Below are positions 1-7,359 of a stretch of DNA of 14,591 nucleotides, one piece after another (position 1 is the stretch's first letter; each line of letters begins with the position of its first letter). The DNA lies in assembly GCA_037969115.1 (NCBI GenBank), contig JBBKWQ010000035.1:1-14591 (forward strand). The letters are read 5' to 3'. Source of the DNA: JBBKWQ01 sp037969115. Its GTDB lineage: Bacteria > Actinomycetota > Acidimicrobiia > Acidimicrobiales > Ilumatobacteraceae. The translations under genes and the position numbers were made by a program. Below the pieces are notes generated by a model that did no database searches, was not told the origin of the DNA, and saw nothing but the letters and a program-made list of their open reading frames with translations.

Positions 1-443
1 TGCGGATACCGGCTCATGAACCGCTCGGGTGGGCGCAGACCAGCGAGCGACAACGCCTCGGCGACCAGCGTCGGCTCGTCGCCCGGCAGCCGATGGATGC
101 GGATTCCTTCGGCAACGGCCTCGTAGATGGTGTGGCGAGGATTGAGCGCGCCGGAGGGATCTTGGAAGATCATCTGCACGAGCCGTCGCAACGCACGCTG
201 TGCACGCTGACTGCTGCCGACGGCCTCGCCCTCGAAGCGGACCGTCCCCCCCGACACCTCTTCCAGCCCGAGCACCGAACGGATCAGGGTGGTCTTCCCG
301 CAACCGGACTCGCCGACGAGGGCGAGCACCTCGCCGTGACCGACCGTGAGATCGACGCCATCGACCGCCTTCACAGGGCGGCCGTGTTCGTGGAACGTGA
401 CCCGAACATCGTCGAGCTCGAGGAGCGTGGGTTCGTCAGGCAT
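1..443 (-). CDS. Oligopeptide ABC transporter ATP-binding protein, OppF/DppF-like (3' part outside window)
   Basis: The first 147 residues of the second ATPase of a peptide importer; the rest lies beyond base 1. It would hydrolyse ATP at the inner face of the membrane, paired with the OppD-like subunit. Visible: the Walker A motif GESGCGKTT at residues 44-52 and the Q-loop in MIFQDPSGALNP with Gln about residue 94. The window ends at RYP, just before the expected LSGGQ signature, so the signature, Walker B and H-loop cannot be checked. The ATG at 443-441 overlaps the 3' end of the OppD-like gene (stop 438-436) by 8 bases, which suggests translational coupling. It is the last gene seen in the operon. 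The choice of OppF over OppD rests on gene order and the short N-terminus; the ATPase family itself is certain. Confidence 0.9.
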   Translation of the reverse strand, partial: MPDEPTLLELDDVRVTFHEHGRPVKAVDGVDLTVGHGEVLALVGESGCGKTTLIRSVLGLEEVSGGTVRFEGEAVGSSQRAQRALRRLVQMIFQDPSGALNPRHTIYEAVAEGIRIHRLPGDEPTLVAEALSLAGLRPPERFMSRYP

Positions 444-1404
444 CGCGCCTCCCGACGTGTACGCACGCGGCAGACCGACCGACGCCGGCCGGCGTGAGCG
501 CCACGTCGTCGATGGTGCACCTCTCGATGGCCACGTCGCAGCGGGGATGAAATGCGCAACCCGTCGGCAGGGCCGCCGGATTCGGCGGGTCACCGGCCAG
601 GCCGGTCGGGTTCATCCTCGACGAGCGATCGCCGATCGTCGGGAACGCCTGGGCCAACGCCCTGCTGTAGGGGTGCTCGGGTGTTCCGAACACGTCGTGG
701 CTCGGTCCGTCTTCCACGATCCGGCCTGCGTACATCACCGCGAGTCGCTCGCACGTGGTGGTCAGCACCGACAGGTCGTGGGTGATGAACAACAGGGCCA
801 GCCCGCGATCGCGTTGGAGGTCGGCGAGCAGCTGCAAGACCTGGGCCTGGACCATCACGTCGAGCGCCGTCGTCGGTTCGTCGGCGATCAGGAGCTCGGG
901 CTCGCACGCGAGCGCGAGTGCGATGAGGACGCGCTGACGTTGACCGCCCGAGAGCTGGTGCGGATACGACCTGGCCCGGTCGGCCGACAGCCCGACGCGT
1001 TCGAGTAGGTCGCACGTGGCACGGTCGGCGGTCGCGGCGTCGTCGGACGAGTGCAGCCTGATCGCCTCCGCGATCTGACGCCCGACGCGTTGGACCGGGT
1101 TGAGGGAATGCAGCGCACCCTGAAACACGATCGCAGCCTCGGTCCAACGGACCGCCCGGAGGCGACCCGGCTTCATGGCGTACACATCCTCGCCGTTGAG
1201 GAGCACCTGTCCCTCGACCAGCGTTTCCTTCGGCAGCAGACGCAGCAGCGCCCCGGCGATGGTCGACTTCCCGCAACCGGACTCTCCCGCCAGCCCGACC
1301 GTCTCACCACGATCGATGGTCAGGTCGACGCCGCGCACTGCCGGCACGTCACCGCTCGCCGACCGGTACGTCACCCGGAGGTCGCGCAACTCCAACAAAC
1401 TCAT
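436..1404 (-). CDS. Oligopeptide ABC transporter ATP-binding protein, OppD/DppD-like
   Basis: ATPase subunit (322 aa) of the peptide importer, acting on the cytoplasmic side. All nucleotide-binding motifs are intact: Walker A GESGCGKST (40-48), Q-loop VFQ (Gln95), signature LSGGQ (151-155), Walker B LLIADE (171-176), D-loop ALD and the H-loop His209 in ITHDLS. The C-terminal extension typical of peptide/nickel ATPases follows (TPEHPYSRAL, then a GCAFHPRC segment). Four cysteines there (283, 289, 296, 314) match the spacing used for the [4Fe-4S] cluster reported in structures of OppD/DppD relatives; this is a family analogy. The start ATG lies 4 bases after the OppC-like stop, so the genes are probably co-translated. 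Substrate class (peptide rather than nickel) is inferred from the neighbouring peptidase. Confidence 0.95.
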   Translation of the reverse strand: MSLLELRDLRVTYRSASGDVPAVRGVDLTIDRGETVGLAGESGCGKSTIAGALLRLLPKETLVEGQVLLNGEDVYAMKPGRLRAVRWTEAAIVFQGALHSLNPVQRVGRQIAEAIRLHSSDDAATADRATCDLLERVGLSADRARSYPHQLSGGQRQRVLIALALACEPELLIADEPTTALDVMVQAQVLQLLADLQRDRGLALLFITHDLSVLTTTCERLAVMYAGRIVEDGPSHDVFGTPEHPYSRALAQAFPTIGDRSSRMNPTGLAGDPPNPAALPTGCAFHPRCDVAIERCTIDDVALTPAGVGRSAACVHVGRRDA

Positions 1405-1408
1405 CGCG

Positions 1409-2344
1409 TCACGACCCCTTCTCGCGCAGCCGCGGATCGAGGATCTCTTCCAGCGCTCGGCCGCACAACGTGAAGGCGAGGACGACGGCGACGATGCCGA
1501 GGCCGGCCGGCAGGTAGTACCACCACGCCTGCCGGCTGATGGCGCCGGCGTTGAAGGCCTCCTCGAGCGTCTTGCCCCACGACGACTGCGTCGGGTCGGC
1601 GAGCCCGAGGAACGCGAGCGTGGTCTCGGTGAGAATCGAGATCGGCACCGCGAGGGTCACGTTGGCGAGGATCAGCGGTGCCACGTTCGGCAGGATGTGG
1701 CGACGGATGATCTGCGACCGGCTCGCCCCGAGTGCCCGTGCGCGATCGACGAACAACCGCTGCTTCACCGTGAGCACCTGGGCGCGCACGAGTCGCGCTG
1801 TGCCCGGCCACGACGTGATGCCGATGACCAGCACGATGTTCCAGATCGACCGGTCGAGCACCGAGGCGAGCACGATGGCGAGCGGCAGGAACGGGATCAC
1901 GAGGAACCAGTCGGTCAACCGCATCAGGGTGGCGTCGGTCCAGCGGCCGAAGAATCCGGCCGTGATGCCGACGAGCGACCCGATCGTGATGGTGAGCAGC
2001 GTCGCCGCGAGCCCGACGAACAGGCTCACGCGAGAACCCCACACGAACTGAGCGGCCACCGAGCGCCCGAGGTGGTCGGTGCCCATCGGGTACTCACTGC
2101 TCGGCCGAGCCCACGTGGGATTCTCGACCGAAGCGACTGCGCTGAGCCCGGTACGTGGGCTGATCAACGGCGCGATGCTGGCCATCACGACGAAGCCGAG
2201 CAGGACGATCAGCCCGAACATCGCCACCCGGTCACTCCGAAAGCGCGTCACGAACCCGGCGAAGGCCTCACGGCGTCGCATCCATCTGGCGGCGCGCGGC
2301 GACGGAGTCCCGACACCGCTGGAAGCGATGGTCGAGCCGCTCAT
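1409..2344 (-). CDS. Oligopeptide ABC transporter permease, OppC/DppC-like
   Basis: Inner-membrane permease (311 aa) that pairs with the OppB-like subunit. It has a cytoplasmic N-terminus, a first membrane helix at about 41-61 and the OppC-family segment YPMGTDHLGRSV (85-96). The binding-protein-dependent permease helices follow, with the EAA coupling loop at about 199-222 (DRARALGASRSQIIRRHILP). The frame stays open upstream to base 2500. I chose the ATG at 2344-2342 because it overlaps the OppB-like stop as ATGA, because family homology starts about there, and because the upstream 52 residues lie inside the OppB gene and are Arg/Pro-rich shadow sequence. It ends DPRLREKG, the usual OppC ending. 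Confidence 0.95.
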   Translation of the reverse strand: MSGSTIASSGVGTPSPRAARWMRRREAFAGFVTRFRSDRVAMFGLIVLLGFVVMASIAPLISPRTGLSAVASVENPTWARPSSEYPMGTDHLGRSVAAQFVWGSRVSLFVGLAATLLTITIGSLVGITAGFFGRWTDATLMRLTDWFLVIPFLPLAIVLASVLDRSIWNIVLVIGITSWPGTARLVRAQVLTVKQRLFVDRARALGASRSQIIRRHILPNVAPLILANVTLAVPISILTETTLAFLGLADPTQSSWGKTLEEAFNAGAISRQAWWYYLPAGLGIVAVVLAFTLCGRALEEILDPRLREKGS

Positions 2345-3309
2345 CGCCCGTCGACCCTCGGGTCGAGGAAACCGTAGAGCAGATCGACGGCGAGGTTGGC
2401 CACGATCAGCGATGCGCTGAACAGCAGGAACAGGCCCTGCAGCATCGGGAAGTCGGGCCCCCGAATTGCTTCGAGCGTCGCCTGTCCGAGCCCTGGCCAC
2501 GAGTAGATCGACTCCACGGCGATCGCCCCCGACAACACGAACCCGAAGTTGAGCGCGGACAGGCTCACCACGGGCAGCAAGGCGTTCGGCACGGCATGGC
2601 GACGCCTGACGTCGGCCTCGCGAAGGCCCTTCGCGCGGGCCAACTGGAGGTAGTCCTCGTTGACGGTGTCGAGCAGCGACGATCGCATCACGATCATGTA
2701 CTCGCCGATGTACGCGAGCGTCAGCGTGGCGGCCGGGAGCACCATGTGATGCAGTTGGTCAGCGAGTGCGCCGAGGCCGGTCGCCGTGCTGCCGGAGTCC
2801 TCGAAACCGCCCGTGGGGAACACCTGGAGTCGCACGGCGAAGAACCCGAGCAGCAGCATGCCCAACCAGAAGTCGGGTACCGAGTACGTGAACATCGAGA
2901 ACGACGTGGAGACGACGTCGAGCTTGCTGCGCCTGCGCCACCCTGCATACACGCCGAGCACCATCCCGATCGTCATCGCCAGGACGGTCGAAGCACCCAC
3001 CAGCATCACCGTTGGCCAGATGGCCTCACGAATCTCCGTGGTCACCGGCCGGTTCGACAGAAACGAGTCGCCCAGGTTGCCCGAGAGGGTCTCGCGTACG
3101 TAGGCGACGAACTGATCGAACTTGGATCCGTCGAGATTGAACTGCCGACGTTTGGCTTCGATCTGCGACGGGCTCAGATTGCGGCCACGGAACAGCTTTC
3201 CCGTGGGATCGTCGTTGACGACCCTGAACAGGAAGAAGTTCACGACGAGCACGAAACCCAAGGTTGCGAACGAGCCCGCGACCTTCGAGGCAACCGTTCT
3301 CGCCCGCAC
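2341..3309 (-). CDS. Oligopeptide ABC transporter permease, OppB/DppB-like
   Basis: Inner-membrane permease (322 aa), partner of the OppC-like protein. It has a first helix at about 12-30, then the periplasmic-type loop characteristic of OppB. Several helices follow from about residue 100, with the family segments SVPDFWLG (143-150) and PTGGF (165-169), the EAA coupling loop at about 219-241 (DYLQLARAKGLREADVRRRH) and the closing DPRVDGR. The start is a GTG at 3309-3307, 11 bases after the binding-protein stop. No other start in frame is plausible, and no clear Shine-Dalgarno precedes it, so it probably depends on translation of the gene before it. Its stop overlaps the OppC start (ATGA). Confidence 0.94.
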   Translation of the reverse strand: MRARTVASKVAGSFATLGFVLVVNFFLFRVVNDDPTGKLFRGRNLSPSQIEAKRRQFNLDGSKFDQFVAYVRETLSGNLGDSFLSNRPVTTEIREAIWPTVMLVGASTVLAMTIGMVLGVYAGWRRRSKLDVVSTSFSMFTYSVPDFWLGMLLLGFFAVRLQVFPTGGFEDSGSTATGLGALADQLHHMVLPAATLTLAYIGEYMIVMRSSLLDTVNEDYLQLARAKGLREADVRRRHAVPNALLPVVSLSALNFGFVLSGAIAVESIYSWPGLGQATLEAIRGPDFPMLQGLFLLFSASLIVANLAVDLLYGFLDPRVDGR

Positions 3310-3320
3310 GGTGCGACCGG

Positions 3321-5093
3321 CTATTCGCGCTCGTCGGCGTTCTTGCGCGATCTGGTCGCTGCGTAGCCGATGCCACCGAGCAGAACGACGCCGCCAACGA
3401 TCAGTGCCACCAGCACGACGGCGCTGAGGCCGCCTCCGTCACCCCCACCACCATCGACGAGCGTGAGGTTCGCGTAAGTCGGTGACGAGTTCGAGAAAAG
3501 CACCGGGCCGACACCCTCGGGCTGTTGCAGCCAACCCTCGAACCGGTCGGTGCGGTATGCCTGGAGGTCGGCGTCCTGGAGCAGCACCAGATAGGTCGCC
3601 TGCTGGTTGAACATGCGCAACATGTCACCGACGATCTCGCGTCGTCTGCCTTCGTCGAGTTCGACCCGCTGCTGCTGGTACATCTCGTCGTAGGCCGGGT
3701 CGCACCAGTTCGCATCGTTGAACCCGGTCCCGTCGGCGCTGGCGTTCACCTGGTCGCACGTGAAGTACGACAGCATCGGGTCGGGATCGACGTAGGGGGT
3801 CCAGCCCCACACGAACATGTCGTAGTTCCCGGAGATGTTGGCGTCGTACAGCTGGGTGTCATCCATGACGGAAACGGTGGTCTCGATCCCGACGTCGCGC
3901 AGCCACCCCGTGATGAACTCGCGGATGGGAGCGGACTGGCTGGACTCCGAGCGTTCGATGTAGCGGAAGTTCAGAGGATCGTCGCCGCCCGGCATCTCGC
4001 GCACGCCGTCACCGTCGGCGTCGAGATACCCGGCGTCGTCGAGCATCTGATTCGCGAGCGCCGGGTCGTAATCGAAGTTCTCGTCGCCCAGATCGGGTAT
4101 CCAGGTCGGGTCGGCGGACGGCGACATCGTGGTACCGACACCGCCGAGGCCGAGCTCGACACGGTCGAACAGCACATTGCGGTCGATCGCGTGGTAGATC
4201 GCCTGGCGTACCACGACATCCTGGAGCGCCGGATGGCCATCACCGATCCCGCCGGCATTGCCGTTCAGCGCCAGTTCGGTGAACCCTCCTTGGAGTCCCG
4301 AGACGACGGTGATGTCGGGGTCGTTCTCGAGTTGCTCGACGGAGTTCGCCGAGAACCCGTGGGCCGCGTCGATCTCTCCCTGCTGGAGCGCCGCGACCAT
4401 TGCGTCGGCGTTGGTGAAAACACGGAAGATGATCTGGTCGATCCCGTTGTCGCGGCCGTACCAGTTCGGGTTCTTCACCATCGTCCAGTCCTGGCCCGAC
4501 CGCCACGATTTCAACGAGTACTGACCGGACGCCACGCCGTCCATCGCGTCGTACTCGTCGACGGTCTCGACACCGTCGTAGATGTGCTTGGGCACGATGT
4601 ACACATCCATCGTCGGCAGTTTCGGATCGGGGACCGAGCTGGCGAGCTCGACCGTGCGATCATCGATCACGGTCGCCGTCAGGTTCTCGACCGTGGCGAA
4701 GTGGTTTGCCCACTCCTCGTCCCGCGATCGGTTGATGGTGTAGGCGATGTCTTCGGCGGTGAGCGGTTCGTCGTCAGACCACTTCAGATCCTCGCGCAGG
4801 GTGTACGTGTACGTGAGGCCGTCATCCGACGCCTCCCACGACTCGGCGAGACCGGGGATCGTTTCGAAGTCGGCCGGAGCCTTGTCGGTGAGGGCGGCGT
4901 ACTGGAGGTTCCACACCTCGAATTCGGGAACCAGATATCCGACGGAGACGTTGGGCGACGACATGTCTTGTAACAGACCGATCGTCATGGTGACCGTGCC
5001 GTCGTCTTGCGCGTGCACGGTGGGCACGCTCCCGACGACCAGGACGGCTCCGGTAGCAGCAACCAGCGACAACGCAATCGAACGCCCGAACAT
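3321..5093 (-). CDS. Peptide-binding protein of ABC importer (SBP family 5), with C-terminal membrane anchor
   Basis: Extracytoplasmic solute-binding protein (590 aa), family 5 (OppA/DppA). It has a Sec signal peptide with probable cleavage after VHA (residue 28) and no lipobox cysteine. The mature protein shows family features such as LAESWEASDDGLTYTYTLRE, DIAYTIN and the FVWGWTPYVDPDPMLSYF segment. The C-terminus is unusual for the family: a glycine/aspartate linker (548-555), one hydrophobic helix (about 557-579) and a basic tail beginning RSRK. It is therefore tethered by a C-terminal helix in place of a lipid. The ATG at 5093 has a good ribosome binding site 4 bases upstream. First gene of the five-gene importer operon. 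Substrate could be di- or oligopeptides; sequence alone does not tell. Confidence 0.94.
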   Translation of the reverse strand: MFGRSIALSLVAATGAVLVVGSVPTVHAQDDGTVTMTIGLLQDMSSPNVSVGYLVPEFEVWNLQYAALTDKAPADFETIPGLAESWEASDDGLTYTYTLREDLKWSDDEPLTAEDIAYTINRSRDEEWANHFATVENLTATVIDDRTVELASSVPDPKLPTMDVYIVPKHIYDGVETVDEYDAMDGVASGQYSLKSWRSGQDWTMVKNPNWYGRDNGIDQIIFRVFTNADAMVAALQQGEIDAAHGFSANSVEQLENDPDITVVSGLQGGFTELALNGNAGGIGDGHPALQDVVVRQAIYHAIDRNVLFDRVELGLGGVGTTMSPSADPTWIPDLGDENFDYDPALANQMLDDAGYLDADGDGVREMPGGDDPLNFRYIERSESSQSAPIREFITGWLRDVGIETTVSVMDDTQLYDANISGNYDMFVWGWTPYVDPDPMLSYFTCDQVNASADGTGFNDANWCDPAYDEMYQQQRVELDEGRRREIVGDMLRMFNQQATYLVLLQDADLQAYRTDRFEGWLQQPEGVGPVLFSNSSPTYANLTLVDGGGGDGGGLSAVVLVALIVGGVVLLGGIGYAATRSRKNADERE

Positions 5094-5097
5094 CGGT

Positions 5098-5103
5098 CCA
5101 CCT
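5098..5103 (-). promoter_or_regulatory. Ribosome binding site of the peptide-binding protein gene
   Basis: On the minus strand this reads AGGTGG, 4 bases before the ATG at 5093. It supports that start and fits the need for high expression of the binding protein. Confidence 0.6.
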
Positions 5104-5145
5104 GTCCAACCACCCGGGGCGCCGCAGCGCCATCAATGTCGCAGC

Positions 5146-5174
5146 ATTCTGCACCTTTCGACGCGCGTTGGCAA
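5146..5174 (-). promoter_or_regulatory. Candidate sigma70-type promoter of the importer operon
   Basis: On the minus strand: TTGCCA (5174-5169) as a -35 box, a 17-base spacer, and CAGAAT (5151-5146) as a -10 box. Matches to consensus are 5 of 6 and 4 of 6. A transcript would start near 5139, giving a leader of about 45 bases before the binding-protein ATG. The promoter would let the importer be transcribed separately from the upstream peptidase. Pattern match only. Confidence 0.35.
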
Positions 5175-5229
5175 GGCGGACCACGCGCCGGATGATCGGA
5201 GTCGGGTGTTTGGTCAATCGCACCGCGCT

Positions 5230-5280
5230 GGCCGCCGCGAGCGCGTCTCCGCCAGACGCCCGGGCAAACGGTCGGCGGCC
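5230..5280 (-). terminator. Nested hairpin after the peptidase gene, possible terminator
   Basis: An outer perfect 8-base inverted repeat (GGCCGCCG at 5230-5237, CGGCGGCC at 5273-5280) encloses an inner 6-base stem (GCGTCT 5243-5248, AGACGC 5254-5259, loop of 5). It begins 7 bases after the peptidase stop on the minus strand. No run of U follows, so it is not a classic intrinsic terminator; it may slow polymerase or protect the 3' end. The rest of the 194-base gap holds only the importer promoter and ribosome binding site. Confidence 0.35.
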
Positions 5281-5287
5281 GTACAAC

Positions 5288-7198
5288 TCAGCGCAGATAC
5301 CAGTCGAAGAACCGCTCGAGTCGTGTATAGAAATGGAGGAACGGGCCGGCACGCAGCAGGCCGTGCCCTTCGGTCGTATAGGTGACGTACTCGTAGGTCT
5401 TTCCGAGCCGATCGAGTTCGGCAACCAACTCCTTCGACTGGTCGGGATGAACGCGCTCGTCGTGCTCGCCGTGGGCCACGAAGATCGGTGCCGTCATGTT
5501 GGCAATGCGATGAATGGGCGAGCCCGCCTCATACGCAACCCTGTTCGCGGCGGGGTGGCCCATCATCCGTTCGAGGTCGAGCCGTCCGATGAGATCGCCT
5601 TGTGCCCACGAGGTGAGGATGTCGCAGTCGCCGTACTTCGCGGCGCCGCATGCATATCGGTGCTGAGGGTCGTCGACGAGCGAGTGGAGTGCCATGTACG
5701 AGCCGTAGCTCGATCCGAAGATGCCGACACGGCCGGCGTCGACCCAGTCGAGCGCGGCGAGGTGGTCGTAGGCGGCCAGGCAATCATGGGTGTCGACCAC
5801 ACCCCAGTGGCCCTGGTTGGCGCGCTCGTACTCGCGTCCGTACGTGGTGCTTCCTCGAAAGTTCACCGAGAACCAGCCGTAGCCCTGGTCGAGGAAATAC
5901 TGGGCGACGCCATCCCACTCGTCGCCCGTGTGTGAGGTCGGTCCACCGTGCGGGTACACGATCACGGGAACTCGGTTGGCCTGCGTCGCCTTCGTGGGCC
6001 GATACAGCCACCCGTACACGTCGCTGCCGTCGAGCGACGCGTACGTGACGTGTTCGGGACGCACGTGCGGCGCCGCGCGGATCGACATCGGCGAGGGGGC
6101 GAACAACACGTCGCGTTTCCGGCCGCTCGTCGTTCGCACGATCCGGCACAGCTCGGGAGGTGTCTCGTGCGATTCGTGAACGGCGACGACCGACCCGTCC
6201 GGGAGCCACGACGGTGACGACCATGATCCTCCCGCCGCTATCACATCGACGCCGCCCGTGGTCGTGTCGATCTCGACGAGGTCGCCGACGCCGTGGCGGA
6301 ACCGTACGGCGACGATCGACAGCCCATCGGCCGACCAAGCCAGATCGGTGAAGTCGGCGTCGGCGTGGGTGAGCTGCAGCGGTGCGGACGAACCGTCGGC
6401 GGCGACGGTGAACACCTCGAACCAGCCCGGCGACTCGTCGGCGAACGCGATCACCGCTCCGTCGAGCGACCACGCCGGTGACCGCGTGAGTCGCCCGGCG
6501 GTGTGCGCGACGACGATGTCGCGTCCCGTGTCGATGTCGGTGACGTGCACGCTGCAGCAGTTCAGGTCGTCGCGCCGGTACAGCGTGGACACCACCCTCG
6601 TCGCGTCGGGCGAGACACGTGACTCGCCTCGATCACCGTGCGGGTTTCGACCATCGGTGTCGTTCGCGTCGACGAGCGGCCGCGGCCACGGGTCGTCGAC
6701 GTGGATGACGGCCAGCGTCGTGGCCGACGATGCGGTCGGTCCTCGGTCGACCGATATGACCAATCGCGCATCGTCGACCCACTGCGGTGCGGAGCCCGAA
6801 CACAGCTCGCGCGGCGCGCCGCCCGCAACCGGAACGAGTTGCACCTTGCCCGCAGCCGTGAACGCGAGCGTGGCACCGTCGGGTGACCAGACCGGTCCGT
6901 CGTCTTCCCAGAACGCGGCCAACGTGCGGGCAGTGGTGACACGCACCGGCGCGATGCCGACGATGCCACCCTCGCCGGCTCGATCGAGGTCGAGCACCCA
7001 CATGTCGGACGAATCGCGGTCGAGCGTGAACGCCACCGTCCCACCATCGGGGGAGACCGACGGATTGCGAGGCCGTTCGGTCTGTGCCACGGCGTCGAGG
7101 CACCAGTGCGGCGCCGGCAGGCGATCAGGGCGGCCCGGGTTCGGGAGCCCACCTGACGTGTCGACACCGACCCAGAACGACGACGGAATCTCGGGCAC
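5288..7198 (-). CDS. S9 family (prolyl oligopeptidase-type) serine peptidase
   Basis: Cytoplasmic peptidase (636 aa) of the acylaminoacyl-peptidase/prolyl-oligopeptidase family, which cleaves short peptides. The N-terminal beta-propeller shows six blade-like repeats marked by SPDG or variants (49-52, 105-108, 196-199, 244-247, 289-292, 332-335). The C-terminal alpha/beta hydrolase domain has the oxyanion motif HGGP (417-420), the nucleophile Ser497 in GSSYGS, Asp580 in HGEHDERV and His612 in EGHG. There is no signal peptide, so it would act on imported peptides. The GTG start at 7198 is supported by a strong ribosome binding site. The neighbouring minus-strand importer, 194 bases downstream, fits a peptide-uptake role. 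The usual last Gly of GGSYGG is Ser here. Exact specificity (Pro, acylated N-terminus or dipeptidyl) cannot be read from the sequence. Confidence 0.93.
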   Translation of the reverse strand: MPEIPSSFWVGVDTSGGLPNPGRPDRLPAPHWCLDAVAQTERPRNPSVSPDGGTVAFTLDRDSSDMWVLDLDRAGEGGIVGIAPVRVTTARTLAAFWEDDGPVWSPDGATLAFTAAGKVQLVPVAGGAPRELCSGSAPQWVDDARLVISVDRGPTASSATTLAVIHVDDPWPRPLVDANDTDGRNPHGDRGESRVSPDATRVVSTLYRRDDLNCCSVHVTDIDTGRDIVVAHTAGRLTRSPAWSLDGAVIAFADESPGWFEVFTVAADGSSAPLQLTHADADFTDLAWSADGLSIVAVRFRHGVGDLVEIDTTTGGVDVIAAGGSWSSPSWLPDGSVVAVHESHETPPELCRIVRTTSGRKRDVLFAPSPMSIRAAPHVRPEHVTYASLDGSDVYGWLYRPTKATQANRVPVIVYPHGGPTSHTGDEWDGVAQYFLDQGYGWFSVNFRGSTTYGREYERANQGHWGVVDTHDCLAAYDHLAALDWVDAGRVGIFGSSYGSYMALHSLVDDPQHRYACGAAKYGDCDILTSWAQGDLIGRLDLERMMGHPAANRVAYEAGSPIHRIANMTAPIFVAHGEHDERVHPDQSKELVAELDRLGKTYEYVTYTTEGHGLLRAGPFLHFYTRLERFFDWYLR

Positions 7199-7203
7199 GA
7201 CTT

Positions 7204-7209
7204 CTCCTC
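7204..7209 (-). promoter_or_regulatory. Ribosome binding site fixing the GTG start of the S9 peptidase
   Basis: On the minus strand GAGGAG, within CGAGGAGAAG, lies 5 bases before the GTG at 7198-7196. This strong site decides the start, which has no ATG competitor close by. Confidence 0.75.
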
Positions 7210-7228
7210 GTTGACGATCGGCGAGCGC

Positions 7229-7257
7229 ACATTAGCGATGGCGCATGCAGAGCGCCA
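7229..7257 (-). promoter_or_regulatory. Candidate peptidase promoter (-10 TAATGT) with overlapping dyad
   Basis: On the minus strand TAATGT (7234-7229) fits the actinobacterial TANNNT -10 box. It would place the transcript start near 7222, about 24 bases before the GTG and leaving room for the ribosome binding site. The hexamer 17 bases upstream (TGGCGC, 7257-7252) is a poor -35 box and is one arm of the dyad described separately. Weak pattern evidence. Confidence 0.3.
7239..7257. promoter_or_regulatory. 19-base dyad in the divergent control region, possible operator
   Basis: TGGCGC (7239-7244), a 7-base spacer, and GCGCCA (7252-7257) form a perfect 6-7-6 inverted repeat. It lies between the peptidase and aminotransferase genes and covers the spacer/-35 area of the candidate peptidase promoter, a usual position for a repressor site. 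Short G/C-rich dyads arise by chance in such DNA, so this is a candidate only. Confidence 0.3.
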
Positions 7258-7296
7258 GTGCGCGGCCACCGGTACGGAACAGACGTTCCACTTTCA

Positions 7297-7325
7297 TCGA
7301 CAACGGGGTAGAAATGGGTCATACT
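7297..7325 (+). promoter_or_regulatory. Candidate sigma70-type promoter of the aminotransferase-ALDH pair
   Basis: TCGACA (7297-7302), a 17-base spacer, and CATACT (7320-7325) match the -35 and -10 consensus at 5 of 6 and 4 of 6 positions. The transcript would start near 7332, about 28 bases before the GTG start. The spacing is optimal and the stretch is less G/C-rich than its surroundings. Confidence 0.4.
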
Positions 7326-7349
7326 GAGGGTCGCTCGATCCGATTCCCT

Positions 7350-7354
7350 GGGGG
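7350..7354 (+). promoter_or_regulatory. Ribosome binding site deciding the GTG start of the aminotransferase
   Basis: GGGGG lies 5 bases before the GTG at 7360. It is a moderate match to the anti-Shine-Dalgarno sequence and the only purine run suitably placed. Confidence 0.5.
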
Positions 7355-7359
7355 TATCC

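Noticed and set aside
1175..2377. 400-residue plus-strand reading frame opposite the OppC/OppD genes
   Set aside because: Arg/Pro/His/Glu-rich composition with no recognisable domain, lying antisense to clear permease and ATPase genes. It is a by-product of high-GC codon use.
2345..2500. Longer OppC-like protein starting at 2500
   Set aside because: The extra 52 residues lie inside the OppB-like gene, look like shadow sequence, and the ATGA overlap gives a better start.
3525..4973. 482-residue plus-strand reading frame opposite the peptide-binding protein
   Set aside because: Antisense shadow of a well-supported gene; Val/Arg/His-rich sequence with no family motif or ribosome binding site.
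6258..7214. 318-residue plus-strand frame opposite the S9 peptidase
   Set aside because: Ser/Thr/Arg-rich shadow sequence; the minus-strand peptidase has a full catalytic triad and propeller repeats.
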